Shown here: positions 7,848 to 17,712 of the stretch, piece after piece | How the letters are laid out: every line of letters starts with the position of its first letter | Numbering within the stretch: position 1 is the stretch's first letter | Source: Psychrobacillus sp042885655 | Lineage (GTDB): Bacteria; Bacillota; Bacilli; Bacillales_A; Planococcaceae | Direction: 5' to 3' | Assembly (NCBI RefSeq): GCF_042885655.1 | Contig: NZ_JBHVRO010000008.1 | Location: 1-64,000, forward strand | Length of the DNA: 64,000 nt | Notes under the pieces: generated by a model | Told to the model about the DNA's origin: nothing | What the model saw: the letters and a program-made list of their open reading frames with translations, nothing else | The model's database searches: none | Made by a program: the position numbers and the translations under genes

Positions 7848-8582
7848 ATGGAATTCATCCTCTTTTTTATTGTTGGAGTTGTAGGCAATGTTGTTGGCAC
7901 CCTAGTCGGAGGTGGGGGACTCATTAGCTTACCAACGATGCTACTTATGGGGCTACCCGTGCATTCAGCAATTGGTGCAAACAAAGTATCCAATACAGTT
8001 AGCTCGCTATCTAGCTTCCTCGTTATTTTTAAACAGAAAGAAATCTCCGTTAAAGAGGCACTGTCTGTGCTATCATTTTGCTTGGGGGGGGGCGTTTTAG
8101 GGGGGCTAGTTGCCTCTTTCCTAAGCGGAAATACGTTAACTATAATCGCTATAGTATTACTAAGCTTCGCATTTATCACATCCTTTATGGGAAAAGGGAA
8201 CTTTGAAGGAACTGGGTCGTTTCGTTTAAATAAAAAAATGGTACCCGCACTACTTGGAATCGGTATGTACGACGGAATGTTTGGACCGGGGAGCAGCACG
8301 TTGGCGCTCTACTTATATGCGAGTCAAAAAATCGCATATATTCGAGCAGTTGGTTTAGCAAGAATCGGTGTTTTTGCCAGTTGTTTTGGTGCTTCCATTA
8401 CGTATATTTCTACCGGTAAAATCATTTGGCCACTTACTATCGCTCTAATGCTTGGAGCCATCATAGGCGCACAACTTGGGGTGAGACTAGCTCGCAAATT
8501 AAAATCAGAACAAGTGAAGCCACTTCTTAGAATAGTAACTGTTCTATTAATCGTTCAAATTGTGGTAGATTATTTGAAATAA
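7848..8582 (+). CDS. TSUP-family permease (TauE/SafE, YfcA type)
   Basis: 244 aa, about eight membrane segments, with the two-fold repeat typical of the TSUP family (GNVVGTLVGGGGLISLPTML near the N-terminus). Family members export sulfite, sulfonates or related organic anions. The start has GGAAAGAAGG upstream. The codons for CLGGGVLG include an uninterrupted run of nine G (8084-8092), followed 8 bases later by six G. The frame is intact here, but slippage would truncate the protein. It is followed closely by the dehydrogenase gene at 8604, suggesting co-transcription. Confidence 0.88.
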   Translation: MEFILFFIVGVVGNVVGTLVGGGGLISLPTMLLMGLPVHSAIGANKVSNTVSSLSSFLVIFKQKEISVKEALSVLSFCLGGGVLGGLVASFLSGNTLTIIAIVLLSFAFITSFMGKGNFEGTGSFRLNKKMVPALLGIGMYDGMFGPGSSTLALYLYASQKIAYIRAVGLARIGVFASCFGASITYISTGKIIWPLTIALMLGAIIGAQLGVRLARKLKSEQVKPLLRIVTVLLIVQIVVDYLK

Positions 8583-8603
8583 TACGCTGGGAGAGAATAG
8601 AAG

Positions 8604-9563
8604 ATGAAAATTCGTTGTGCAATACTAGATGATTATCAAAATGCAGCACTTAAAATGGCTGATTGGTCCCCTATACTTGATAAGGTTCAAGTGCAAACTT
8701 TTTGCAATCATATTGAAAGTGAGGATCAATTGATCGAGTTACTTAGCGATTTTGAAATTATAGTCATTATGCGTGAACGAACTCCCTTTACTGCATCTCT
8801 TTTTGAGAGACTCCCAAAACTTAAATTACTCGTAACCTCTGGCATGAGAAATGCGTCGATTGATCTTATTGCTGCGAAAAAATATGGAGTAATTGTTTGT
8901 GGAACTGCGAGTATGTCAGAGCCACCAACAGAGCTAACCTGGGCGTTATTATTAAATGTCGCTCGCAAGATTACAAAAGAAAACAATGAGCTTCGAAACA
9001 ATGGACCTTGGCAAAGTACTATAGGGACTGATTTAAATGGCAAACGTCTTGGTCTAGTAGGTCTTGGTAAAATAGGAAGTAGAATGGCAGTGATTGCTAA
9101 GGCATTTGGTATGGAAGTAGTTGCATGGAGTCAAAATTTAACGAAAGAACAAACCGATAAATTTGGAGTTCAACTAGCATCATCTAAAGAAGAATTACTC
9201 GAAACGAGCGATTTTGTTTCCATTCATCTTGTACTAAGTGACAGAACTAGAGGATTAATTAGTACAAATGAATTGAAGCATATGAAACCTTCAGCATATC
9301 TGATTAATACATCGCGTGCAGCTATTATCGACCAAGAAGCCCTAATAGAAGCACTTCGCGAAAATTGGATTGCTGGAGCAGGGATTGATGTGTTCGAAAT
9401 GGAGCCACTTCCGGAAAGTCATCCTTTCCGCATGCTTCCGAATATGCTTGCAACACCACATCTTGGTTATGTGAGCGAACGAAACTATAGCACGTATTAC
9501 AGTGAAACAGTAGAAAACATTCAATCATTCTTAGAAGGATCTATCCTAAGACAATTAAACTAA
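8604..9563 (+). CDS. D-2-hydroxyacid dehydrogenase family protein
   Basis: 319 aa with the NAD-binding motif GLVGLGKIGSRMA near residues 148-160 and the catalytic region of the D-isomer-specific dehydrogenases (INTSRAAIID, then the ATPHLGY histidine near the C-terminus). Relatives include phosphoglycerate, glyoxylate and formate dehydrogenases, and the substrate is not evident. GGGAGAG lies upstream of the ATG. It is 21 bases after the TSUP gene and probably in the same transcript, which might link export and reduction of an organic acid (inference). Confidence 0.87.
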   Translation: MKIRCAILDDYQNAALKMADWSPILDKVQVQTFCNHIESEDQLIELLSDFEIIVIMRERTPFTASLFERLPKLKLLVTSGMRNASIDLIAAKKYGVIVCGTASMSEPPTELTWALLLNVARKITKENNELRNNGPWQSTIGTDLNGKRLGLVGLGKIGSRMAVIAKAFGMEVVAWSQNLTKEQTDKFGVQLASSKEELLETSDFVSIHLVLSDRTRGLISTNELKHMKPSAYLINTSRAAIIDQEALIEALRENWIAGAGIDVFEMEPLPESHPFRMLPNMLATPHLGYVSERNYSTYYSETVENIQSFLEGSILRQLN

Positions 9564-9649
9564 TTAGGGGTTTAATCTAAGTCTAATAGAATCTGAAAAT
9601 GTACTGAAATTAATGCTCTTTGAAATAATGAGAATTCTAATCAACAAAA

Positions 9650-9685
9650 AGCTGTCCCAAGGTCAAAATGACACTTAGGACAGCT
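9650..9685. terminator. Terminator between convergent genes
   Basis: AGCTGTCC (9650-9657) pairs with GGACAGCT (9678-9685). On the minus strand the stem is followed by TTTTTG, so it mainly ends the peptidase gene. It may also stop transcripts from the dehydrogenase gene. Confidence 0.75.
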
Positions 9686-9699
9686 CTTTATGTTTTTAA

Positions 9700-11859
9700 T
9701 TATTTTAATTCATCTAGCATCTCGCCAAGCTTGTTCACACTTGCTACTTCCTCGGCAATCGTCGTTTTCAACAGTTCTTTTTGTCTTTCTAATGCGCTAT
9801 TTAAAGTTTGAATCTCAGATGAAATATCAACACCAGTTTGTTCTCTTTTTTCTTTTAACGAATTAATCGTGTCAAATAAATCTTCGTGTCCCATAATTCT
9901 TCCTGAGCCCCACATAAGTTTTTCTTTTGGAGCTTTTAGAACATAGTCTGTAAAATAGTTGTATACTTCTTTATCGAAGTAAAATGCGTACCAATTGTTA
10001 TCAATTTTCCATAAGTAATCGTCTAGTGGGGTAGCGATATCGCCTTTTACCAATGCATTTATTGATAACGATAAGTTATCTATGTTATTTTGTGCATGTT
10101 CATGAGGGAAAATTGGTTCGTCTTCCCAAGTTAAACGGACAAATTGATCTTCAGCATATTTAAATGCAGCAAGTAATCCACTGTTCAACTCACGACTTTC
10201 ATTATATACCTTTTTAGCTGTCTCAGCATTGCCTTCAGTTAGAGCAGCTAAGTAATCTTCATTCACTTTCGTAACTTTTGCATTTACTTCTTCAGCAGTT
10301 GCAATTGCGCTATCAATATCACTAACTAGTTTGTCCGATGACACGCCAGCTTGTTTAAATATATCTGCATTAATGTCTTCTTTCAATGCATTTAAACGAG
10401 TGGTGAAATCAAGTGGAACGACAGCAGTTTCATCATAATGCATTGCAAGTAAGCCATATAAATTTAAATGGAACTTATATGCATTCATATTATAAGGTCC
10501 TTCATTATCAAATTGTGAATGATAATGAGAGTGCATAAACTCGCTATCTTGGAAATCATTACGAAGCGCAGGAACGCCAGCGATACCAAATGAGAAGTCA
10601 TCTGACCAAGTACGTAGTGGAGAAACGATCGAAATCCCATCTTTATAAACTCCATCAACGCTTGGTACTGTCTTTGCAAACTGAGTTAAATAATTGTTTA
10701 ACTCATAAACGGAACGAATTTCATCTTGTGTTGTATGTTCATATGCAGGAAGCTCGAAGTTCATATTAGCAAAGGCTTTTCCAACCCATTCAGGATGAAC
10801 CTTGAAAATTTGGTTGTATGCGCCAGTTGACCAGTCATAACGAGAGTTTGATATACCCCATTCTTCAGCAGCAAGTGCATTGAAAATAATCGTTTTTTCT
10901 GGTTGGTAACCGCTATCGACTAATCCTTTTGCAACTCCCATCAATAACCCAATTGCTGCGTTATCATCTTCGAATCCAGAAAAATAGGAATCGTAATGCG
11001 CTGATAAGATGATATATGATTCTGGGTCTTTCCCGATAATTTTACCGTAGTAGTTATACGATTTGCCATCCAATTTCACGGTAGATTTTGCATCGAACTT
11101 CACTGAAAGCTTATTTTTACTAGCTTCAAGTGCTTTCTTTAAACTATTTGCGTCCGTTTGGGACATTGAAAATGCAGGTGCATCGTCTGGTCCACAAATA
11201 TCTTGTGCATTTAATGCATCTGGGTCAACTTCTGCATACCCAGCTTCTTGAACAGCGATTACAGCAGCTGCCCCTTTTAAATGTGCTTGATACGCTGGGT
11301 AGTTAATCCACCATTCTTCGCGTTGGTTAATATCGATTAAAACCAGCTTGCCTTTAACATCCAATCCAGCAAGATCTTCTGCTGTTCCTTTTCCAGCATA
11401 GACTAAATCGAGTTCCTTCACTCCGATTGTATCGAAATTAACTTGGTATCCACCTAAAACTGCAAGGTGTTCTTTGCCGTTTTCATCTGTAAAAGTTAAA
11501 TCGGCTTTTTCGAATTCCCATGTGTCCACTTTGAACTCATCTTTCGTAACTTCAGAAAGTCCGATTTTCTTCATTTCATTTCCAATTTTTTCGCCAGTTT
11601 TCAACTCTGCTTGAGATCCAGCAGTACGATAACCTAGTTTTTCATTTGATTTAAATTCTTCTAGACTTTTAGTGAAATTATAAGCATAGTCCACGTCTAC
11701 TGCAGAAAGATAATTGCTGTTTGCATCCTCAACAGAAATGACTTTTTCATCTTGGGTATTTTCTTTATTCACATTTGTAGATTCTTCTTTTGGAGTACAC
11801 GCCACTAACGACATTCCGACTAGCATAGTCATAGTGAGGCTGGTTATAAACTTCTTCAT
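9700..11859 (-). CDS. M28-family zinc aminopeptidase-like lipoprotein with PA domain
   Basis: 719 aa. A lipoprotein signal peptide ends in SLVAC. A protease-associated domain (about 150-260) precedes the M28 catalytic domain. Metal and catalytic residues are visible: SAHYDS (His and Asp), EDDNAA (bridging Asp) and AAEEWG (catalytic and ligand Glu), then a SHYHSQFD segment with the last His. A helical C-terminal region of about 230 residues is longer than in many relatives. It should cleave peptides outside the membrane. AAGGAATGTG precedes the ATG. Monocistronic, divergent from yvbH. Confidence 0.9.
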   Translation of the reverse strand: MKKFITSLTMTMLVGMSLVACTPKEESTNVNKENTQDEKVISVEDANSNYLSAVDVDYAYNFTKSLEEFKSNEKLGYRTAGSQAELKTGEKIGNEMKKIGLSEVTKDEFKVDTWEFEKADLTFTDENGKEHLAVLGGYQVNFDTIGVKELDLVYAGKGTAEDLAGLDVKGKLVLIDINQREEWWINYPAYQAHLKGAAAVIAVQEAGYAEVDPDALNAQDICGPDDAPAFSMSQTDANSLKKALEASKNKLSVKFDAKSTVKLDGKSYNYYGKIIGKDPESYIILSAHYDSYFSGFEDDNAAIGLLMGVAKGLVDSGYQPEKTIIFNALAAEEWGISNSRYDWSTGAYNQIFKVHPEWVGKAFANMNFELPAYEHTTQDEIRSVYELNNYLTQFAKTVPSVDGVYKDGISIVSPLRTWSDDFSFGIAGVPALRNDFQDSEFMHSHYHSQFDNEGPYNMNAYKFHLNLYGLLAMHYDETAVVPLDFTTRLNALKEDINADIFKQAGVSSDKLVSDIDSAIATAEEVNAKVTKVNEDYLAALTEGNAETAKKVYNESRELNSGLLAAFKYAEDQFVRLTWEDEPIFPHEHAQNNIDNLSLSINALVKGDIATPLDDYLWKIDNNWYAFYFDKEVYNYFTDYVLKAPKEKLMWGSGRIMGHEDLFDTINSLKEKREQTGVDISSEIQTLNSALERQKELLKTTIAEEVASVNKLGEMLDELK

Positions 11860-12031
11860 TTATCACATTCCTTTTATATTATTTTAGAACTAGATAATTA
11901 AACGACAAATAAAAGACAAAGGCAATATTATTTTGAAATAATAAATAACTTCTATAGTAATCATTTCCCTAAAAAAATTAGAGTAAACTATGATAATCTT
12001 AAAATATGAGTGAAAAGAGGAGGAGCAGCGA

Positions 12032-12646
12032 ATGCTAAAAAAATTAGCTTCAGATGCATTAGGATTATCAGATATCGGAGTTGTAGTACCAAAATCAGAC
12101 TTTGACAAAACAGAGGCAGACGATTTTGTTATGCACGAAATAGGGGAAGTCATCTATTTTCTTATCAAAACAAAAGCAGACGAGTATTGCTTCACAAATA
12201 AAGCGCTTATCCATGTAGATGGTAAAAACGCAATTAGCAAGAAAAGAATGCTTAGAAGATACGATTATGTTTATCATCCAATTACAGAAGTTGCACTTGA
12301 GACCGCAGGAACAATTGATCTAGACGTTGAAATCAAATTCACAATAGGCAACGTTCCGTTATCAATCGATATTCATAAAAGATTCGCAACGGAAATAAAA
12401 GATTTATACAAAGTAATTCACGCCATTTCTATGGAAATGAAAGAAAATGCAAAGAAATACGAAATTGCTCAAAACAGCTTAAACTATGCTGCACAGTCCA
12501 TTGGCAAAATCGAAAGTCGTGAAGTAACTCCAGCTGGCTCATTTGAAGATATTACACGATTCGCGACAGATTGGATGTTGGACCAAAAACATAAGTACGT
12601 AAAAAAGGACTTTGCAGATTTATTCGAGTTGTATATTAATCAATGA
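12032..12646 (+). CDS. yvbH: PH-domain protein, YvbH family
   Basis: 204 aa, matching B. subtilis YvbH in length and in conserved stretches (ADALGLSDIG at the start, ETAGTIDLDVEIKF in the bacterial PH domain). The first 125 residues form the bacterial pleckstrin-homology-like domain and the rest is the helical YvbH extension thought to drive oligomer formation. Function unknown. GAGGAGGA precedes the ATG. It is followed by a strong hairpin and may be separately terminated from the PstS-like gene. Confidence 0.9.
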   Translation: MLKKLASDALGLSDIGVVVPKSDFDKTEADDFVMHEIGEVIYFLIKTKADEYCFTNKALIHVDGKNAISKKRMLRRYDYVYHPITEVALETAGTIDLDVEIKFTIGNVPLSIDIHKRFATEIKDLYKVIHAISMEMKENAKKYEIAQNSLNYAAQSIGKIESREVTPAGSFEDITRFATDWMLDQKHKYVKKDFADLFELYINQ

Positions 12647-12649
12647 AAC

Positions 12650-12686
12650 AAGAAGAGCTCCTAACGGAAAGTTGGGAGCTCTTCTT
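12650..12686 (+). terminator. Hairpin after yvbH
   Basis: AAGAAGAGCTCC pairs with GGAGCTCTTCTT. Only a short T-rich segment follows, so termination may be partial. A similar sequence recurs after the next gene (13944-13968). Confidence 0.7.
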
Positions 12687-12746
12687 AATGAAATATAAAA
12701 GGACTTCCAACTTATTTGTAGAATATCCAAATAGGGGGAGATTTTG

Positions 12747-13931
12747 GTGGAGAAAGAGACGCTTATTGCACCCGTTTTATATGCAGTTTTCGTTCTTTTT
12801 GGAATTTATTTCTTTACTATCGTGTTTCTATTTATGGTGCCGTTAACTTTTAAGACCCAGTATTTGGCTCTAATTCTTACAATAGTAGTTGTGTTATATG
12901 TGCTTTATGTGTTAAACCTTTTTCGTTTTTTCAAGACGAAGAAGCGCAAGATAGTTTACACCGGTATTACAGCGACAGCTATTTTAGTTAGTGCAATTTC
13001 ACCAATACAGTATGTATATATGAACTGGAAACCTTCGATAAATGCTGCAGTGAATATTTACGAGTACCAACCATTTACAGATTCAAGTGATGCCGCCCGG
13101 TTAGAAGATAATTCAACCCTTCAACTGAAAAAGGGTTTGCCGAGAATGGACGGAGCAACAGCACTATATCCTTTGTACTCTGCATTCGTTCAGGCGACAT
13201 ATCCAAAAAGAGACTATGATCCGTTTGATAGTGAAGTGATGGTCAATACAACGCCTGATGCGTATTACAATTTAATCTTTGGAAATGCTGAGATGATTTT
13301 TGTAGCAACGCCATCCAAATCGCAACTTTCTTTTGCAAAACAATGGGGAGTTGAACTGAAAATAACCCCGATTGGTCGAGAAGCGTTTGTCTTTTTTGTC
13401 AATCAGAACAATGAGATTAATGGATTGACAATGGAGCAAATAAAAGATATCTATGCAGGCAAGCTGACCAACTGGCAAGAAGTTGGAGGGGGTAACGATC
13501 CGATTCGTGCCTTCCATCGACCTATGGATAATGGAAGCCAGTCCGCATTAGAGAAAATAATGGAAGATATGCCGATTATGGAACGACCTTCGAAGGATTT
13601 TGTAACTGGCATTATTAATGAGGTATCTCAGTATAAAAAGTACAAAAAATATAGTGCCTACAAAAACTATAAAAATGCTATTGGCTATACATTTCGATTC
13701 GATTCCACAAAAATGGAGAATAACAACCAAATAAAACTATTAGAAATAGATGGAGTTCCACCAACAAAAGAAACAATTCAATCTGGTGCGTATCCACTTG
13801 TATCAGAACTATCCATAGTGACAGCAGGAACAGAAAATCCAAATGTGGAGAACCTAATCCAATGGATTTTGTCTCCGCAAGGACAAGAATTGGTTGAAAA
13901 GACCGGATATGTGCCTCTTAGTCGAGAATAA
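12747..13931 (+). CDS. Membrane-anchored PstS-like phosphate-binding protein
   Basis: About 394 aa. The start is GTG at 12747, six bases after GGGGAG. Three N-terminal membrane segments (about residues 8-32, 37-56 and 68-90) are followed by a periplasmic-binding-like domain of the PstS type (GATALYPLYSAF, then the LTNWQEVGG and DNGSQSALEKI motifs that surround the phosphate site). Typical PstS proteins are lipoproteins with no membrane bundle, so this is an unusual form that may sense or bind anions at the cell surface. No pst transport genes are nearby. Confidence 0.82.
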   Translation: MEKETLIAPVLYAVFVLFGIYFFTIVFLFMVPLTFKTQYLALILTIVVVLYVLYVLNLFRFFKTKKRKIVYTGITATAILVSAISPIQYVYMNWKPSINAAVNIYEYQPFTDSSDAARLEDNSTLQLKKGLPRMDGATALYPLYSAFVQATYPKRDYDPFDSEVMVNTTPDAYYNLIFGNAEMIFVATPSKSQLSFAKQWGVELKITPIGREAFVFFVNQNNEINGLTMEQIKDIYAGKLTNWQEVGGGNDPIRAFHRPMDNGSQSALEKIMEDMPIMERPSKDFVTGIINEVSQYKKYKKYSAYKNYKNAIGYTFRFDSTKMENNNQIKLLEIDGVPPTKETIQSGAYPLVSELSIVTAGTENPNVENLIQWILSPQGQELVEKTGYVPLSRE

Positions 13932-13943
13932 TTATTCGAAAAA

Positions 13944-13968
13944 AGCTCCTAACAAATTGTTAGGAGCT
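13944..13968. terminator. Terminator after the PstS-like gene
   Basis: AGCTCCTAAC and GTTAGGAGCT pair perfectly around AAATT. CATTTTATG follows on the plus strand, and TTTTTTCG follows on the minus strand, so it can work both ways. Confidence 0.85.
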
Positions 13969-13978
13969 CATTTTATGT

Positions 13979-14149
13979 TTATAGCAAATCAAGATCTTCA
14001 TTCAACTTCTTCGCTTGTTTTCTAAAATATAGATAGAACGAAGTCCAAAATACTACATAGAACACTATAAAAAAAGCAATGGCTATTAAAAAGCTTATCA
14101 AATTTAAAGGAACCCATCCGATTGGGAGTGACTTGTCAAAAACATGAGG
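13979..14149 (-). pseudogene. Remnant of a small membrane protein gene
   Basis: On the minus strand an open frame of 56 codons encodes one membrane segment (LISFLIAIAFFIVFYVVFW) followed by a basic and acidic tail (FRKQAKKLNEDLDLL) and a TAA stop. This looks like real protein sequence. No ATG, GTG or TTG with a ribosome binding site lies upstream, and a TGA precedes the frame, so the 5' end seems lost. The rest of the gap to 14361 shows no gene. Confidence 0.4.
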
Positions 14150-14361
14150 TCACTTGCTGGAGTATAGAATAATGCTTTTCACTGCAGTAAAATAATCGGT
14201 TGGATGGTTTTGTCGCGTTACAGTGTATTCTGTCTTTTACAACCATTTTATGGACAAAATATTACGAGTGCCTGGCACCTGTAATAAGATCTTTTGCTTA
14301 TAGCAGAAAATTACAAACAGTGCGATAATATGTTTGGATATGTTGGAAAGGAGTAACTCGG

Positions 14362-15291
14362 ATGGTTTATTTAGGTATGGTTTTTTTTCAGGTAGTTGCA
14401 CCAATTCTAATCATGCTTGGAATAGGAGCAGCTCTTCAGTTAAAGTTTCAATTTAATTTGAAGGCGTTGTCGAATTTAATCACATACTGTTTAATGCCAG
14501 CAGCAGTTTTTATTAATATTTATGAAACAAAGGTGAATGGAGATATATTAGGTGAGATTGTATTCTACTTAATAGTTTTCAGTATTTGTTTGATGATATT
14601 AAGTTCGATTGTTAGTAAATTACTTAAGTTAAATAGAAATCAATCTGCTATCTATAAGAATAGTATTGTGCTGATTAACTCAGGTAATTATGGGATTCCA
14701 GTCAGTCAGATGCTCTTCTCTGCCAATCCTCTTGGTATTTCCATTCAAATAATTATAGTGATTTTCCAAAATATAATAACGTATACATATGGGTTATATA
14801 ATCTAATTTCTTCCACAAAGTCCGGATTGGATATTTTGCGTAGCTTAATTCGAATGCCAATTGTTCATGCATTAATGCTTGGAGCAGTAATGAATTTCTG
14901 GAATTTTGGTATTCCTATTTTTTTACGTATACCTATCGATTACTTGGCGAATGCGTTTATTTCGATTGCGCTGATTACTTTAGGTGCACAGTTAGCTCAA
15001 CTTGATATTAAAACGATATTTAATAAGGTCATTTTAACAAGCACGGTTGGAAGATTAATCTTAAGTCCAGCACTTGCACTTAGTTTAATACTACTAATGA
15101 ACATTGATGGGGTAGTAGCGCAATCCTTATTTATCGCTAGCGCATTCCCGACTTCTCGTAATAGCTCAACGCTTGCACTGGAATATGATGTAGAGCCAAA
15201 TTTAGCAGCACAAATTGTTTTATTTTCAACGATTGTTAGCTGTATTACGGTAACAATTGTAATTTTTATATCAAAAGTTTTGTGGGGGTAA
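14362..15291 (+). CDS. AEC-family (auxin efflux carrier type) transporter
   Basis: 309 aa and about ten membrane segments in two halves, typical of AEC permeases (ITYCLMPAAVF in the first half; AFPTSRNSSTLALEYDV in the second). Bacterial members carry malate, malonate or other organic anions, or efflux substrates. AAGGAG precedes the ATG. The stop is followed after one base by the sensor kinase ATG, so it is co-transcribed with the two-component system. Together with the tct genes this suggests handling of di- or tricarboxylates. Confidence 0.88.
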   Translation: MVYLGMVFFQVVAPILIMLGIGAALQLKFQFNLKALSNLITYCLMPAAVFINIYETKVNGDILGEIVFYLIVFSICLMILSSIVSKLLKLNRNQSAIYKNSIVLINSGNYGIPVSQMLFSANPLGISIQIIIVIFQNIITYTYGLYNLISSTKSGLDILRSLIRMPIVHALMLGAVMNFWNFGIPIFLRIPIDYLANAFISIALITLGAQLAQLDIKTIFNKVILTSTVGRLILSPALALSLILLMNIDGVVAQSLFIASAFPTSRNSSTLALEYDVEPNLAAQIVLFSTIVSCITVTIVIFISKVLWG

Positions 15292-15292
15292 T

Positions 15293-16903
15293 ATGAAAAA
15301 GAAGACATTACAAGCACGTATATTTAGATTTGGAGCGGTTTTTGTTTCACTTGTGGCAATTGTAATTGGTATATCTTTTTATTTTATTATTTCACATGCT
15401 ATTGAACGGCAAATTGGGGAAAGGGCACTTAGCATCGCGATTACCACAGCAGAAAGGCCGGATATTATAGCTGGATTTCATGCACAAGATCCAACCGTAA
15501 TTTTACAACCAATTGCAACGAGTATTCGAGAGAGTACAGGTGCAGAATACGTAGTTATTGGAAATAAAGAAGGGATACGCTACACACATCCAATAGTGGA
15601 GAGAATTGGTCAAAAAATGGTTGGGGATGATAATGAACAAGCGCTTATATACGGTAAATCCTATATATCAGAAGCGACTGGGACACTTGGTACTGCGATA
15701 AGAGGAAAAGCTCCTGTCATGGATGGAAATGGTGAAATCATAGGAATCATCTCTGTCGGATTTTTAAAAGATAATATGGTGAACATTTTTATGCAGTATG
15801 TGGATAATATCGCTTATATCGTAGTAATTGCTATATTAATAGGAATCATGGGTTCTAGTATGATATCACGCAGTATAAAGAAAGAATTATTTGATCTAGA
15901 GCCAACGGAAATTGCGAGCTTATTTACGGAACGTAATGCATTGATTGAATCCGTCCGAGAAGGAATAATTATGGTAGATGCAAATGGCGTAATTACTATG
16001 GTGAATTTAGCAGCACATGAAATATTATCATTACCTGTAGATACAAAATTAATTGGTCGAAACATTTGGGAAGTTATTCCGAATACGAATCTTCCTCAAG
16101 TTATGAAATCTGGTGAAGGACAGTTAGATCGACCTATGGAGGTTCGCGGGAAAAAAGCGATTGTCAATCGTATTCCCATTCGAGTAGGAGACGAAATTGT
16201 AGGAGCAGTATCTAGTTTTCGTCTTCAGTCAGATATTGACCGTCTAGTCGAAGAATTATCACAAGTAAAACAGTACACAGAAGCATTGCGTTCTCAAACA
16301 CATGAATATAATAATTTTTTATATACTATTTCGGGTCTATTACAGTTGAATTCATATGATGAGGCACTAAGTTTAATTCATGATGAAACTGCTGAGCACC
16401 AGTCACTAATTCAATTTATGACAAAACGTTTGCAGGATCCATTCCTTGGGGGGATCGTCATTGGTTTTTTAAACAGAGCAAAGGAATTAAAAGTACGATT
16501 TATTTTAGATGAAGATAGTTACATAGATAAGTTACCAAAACATTTGCAAAAGCATCTTTTTGTTTCTATTATTGGGAATTTAGTGACGAATGGATTTGAA
16601 GCAGTAGAGTGCTTCCCAGAAGAAGAACGTGTGGTACGTGTTCTTATTTTCGATAATGGGGAGGAAATTCTTATTGAAATCGAAGACTCTGGTAAAGGAA
16701 TATCAGAGGAAATACTAGATATAGTTTGGAAGGAGAGAGTTTCCACGAAAAGTGGTGAACATCGTGGATTTGGATTAGTAAAGGTAAAAGAAAATGTAGA
16801 TGATTTAGGAGGTTCAATTGCTATAGAAAGAGGGGATTTAGGCGGAGCATTGTTTATCGTTTCAATTCCAAAAGGGGGGTATCTACATGACAAAGCAAAT
16901 TGA
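15293..16903 (+). CDS. Sensor histidine kinase, CitA/DcuS family
   Basis: 536 aa. Two membrane segments (about residues 12-35 and 165-185) flank an extracellular Cache-type sensor domain as in CitA, DcuS and DctS. A PAS domain follows (about 215-300), then a SpoOB-like phosphoacceptor helix with SQTHEYNNFL, and an HATPase domain with an N box (NLVTNGFEA) and G boxes (DSGKGI, GFGLVKV). The family senses citrate, C4-dicarboxylates or related acids. The gene overlaps the response regulator by 17 bases. Confidence 0.92.
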   Translation: MKKKTLQARIFRFGAVFVSLVAIVIGISFYFIISHAIERQIGERALSIAITTAERPDIIAGFHAQDPTVILQPIATSIRESTGAEYVVIGNKEGIRYTHPIVERIGQKMVGDDNEQALIYGKSYISEATGTLGTAIRGKAPVMDGNGEIIGIISVGFLKDNMVNIFMQYVDNIAYIVVIAILIGIMGSSMISRSIKKELFDLEPTEIASLFTERNALIESVREGIIMVDANGVITMVNLAAHEILSLPVDTKLIGRNIWEVIPNTNLPQVMKSGEGQLDRPMEVRGKKAIVNRIPIRVGDEIVGAVSSFRLQSDIDRLVEELSQVKQYTEALRSQTHEYNNFLYTISGLLQLNSYDEALSLIHDETAEHQSLIQFMTKRLQDPFLGGIVIGFLNRAKELKVRFILDEDSYIDKLPKHLQKHLFVSIIGNLVTNGFEAVECFPEEERVVRVLIFDNGEEILIEIEDSGKGISEEILDIVWKERVSTKSGEHRGFGLVKVKENVDDLGGSIAIERGDLGGALFIVSIPKGGYLHDKAN

Positions 16904-17579
16904 AATATTAATAGTAGAAGATGATAAGAGAATTTCCGACATTCACCGACGATTTATTGAGAAATTAGAAGGGTTTAAGGTTATTGGCTCCGCATTTACT
17001 GGGGAAGAAGGTGAGGATTGGATTATTACATATAAGCCCGACCTTGTCTTATTGGATGTGTATCTACCAGGTACTTTAGGCACGGACTTATTGTCTGTTA
17101 TTCAGGAGCACAGTCCAGATACAGATATTATTTTCATCACGGCAGCAGCAGAGGCTGATATTGTGAAAAAAGCGTTTCGTAGCGGAGTTGCTGATTATAT
17201 ATTAAAACCATTAACATTTGAAAAATTTAAAGATAGCTTACTTGCATATAAAACCAAAAGAGATATTCTCACAAGAGAAGGAAATGTACAGGAAGAGGTT
17301 ATACAGTCACTCTGGAATAATAAAGTGAGTACTACTTTACAGACTGAGTCGATTCCTCCGAAAGGGATCGATCCAATTACAAAAGAAAAAGTGGTAAACC
17401 ATATACAAACAATGAGGGAGGGCATTACAGCTGAATCACTTGGCTTAAAAGTTGGTGTGAGTAGATCGACTGCCCGAAGATATTTAGAATACCTTGTTTC
17501 CGAAAAGCTTGTATATGCAGAGTTGTCATACGGTACAGTAGGTAGACCGGAACGGAGATATTTCATCCAGTCTTCATGA
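16887..17579 (+). CDS. Response regulator, CitB/DcuR family
   Basis: 230 aa. The receiver domain (1-120) has acidic residues D12 and D13, phosphoacceptor D57 in LLDVYLPG, a T in ITAA and K in LKP. The C-terminal winged helix includes VGVSRSTARRYLEYL, typical of CitB-type regulators. It is paired with the upstream CitA/DcuS-type kinase and is followed by the TctC gene after about 130 bases, so the tct genes are its likely target. Confidence 0.92.
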   Translation: MTKQIEILIVEDDKRISDIHRRFIEKLEGFKVIGSAFTGEEGEDWIITYKPDLVLLDVYLPGTLGTDLLSVIQEHSPDTDIIFITAAAEADIVKKAFRSGVADYILKPLTFEKFKDSLLAYKTKRDILTREGNVQEEVIQSLWNNKVSTTLQTESIPPKGIDPITKEKVVNHIQTMREGITAESLGLKVGVSRSTARRYLEYLVSEKLVYAELSYGTVGRPERRYFIQSS

Positions 17580-17712
17580 ACATTATGAGCATAATAAACT
17601 TTATTCCCTTTATCCAACTTATAACCAAAAGCATTGAGTTTACTTAATGTTTTGATAAATTATAAACAGGCGTATGAAACCGCTATCATAAAAGGGGTTA
17701 AGGGGGATTAAA

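Noticed and set aside
12643..12846. Open frame of 67 codons after yvbH
   Set aside because: It consists of the terminator hairpin and the 5' part of the PstS-like gene in another frame, with no family match.
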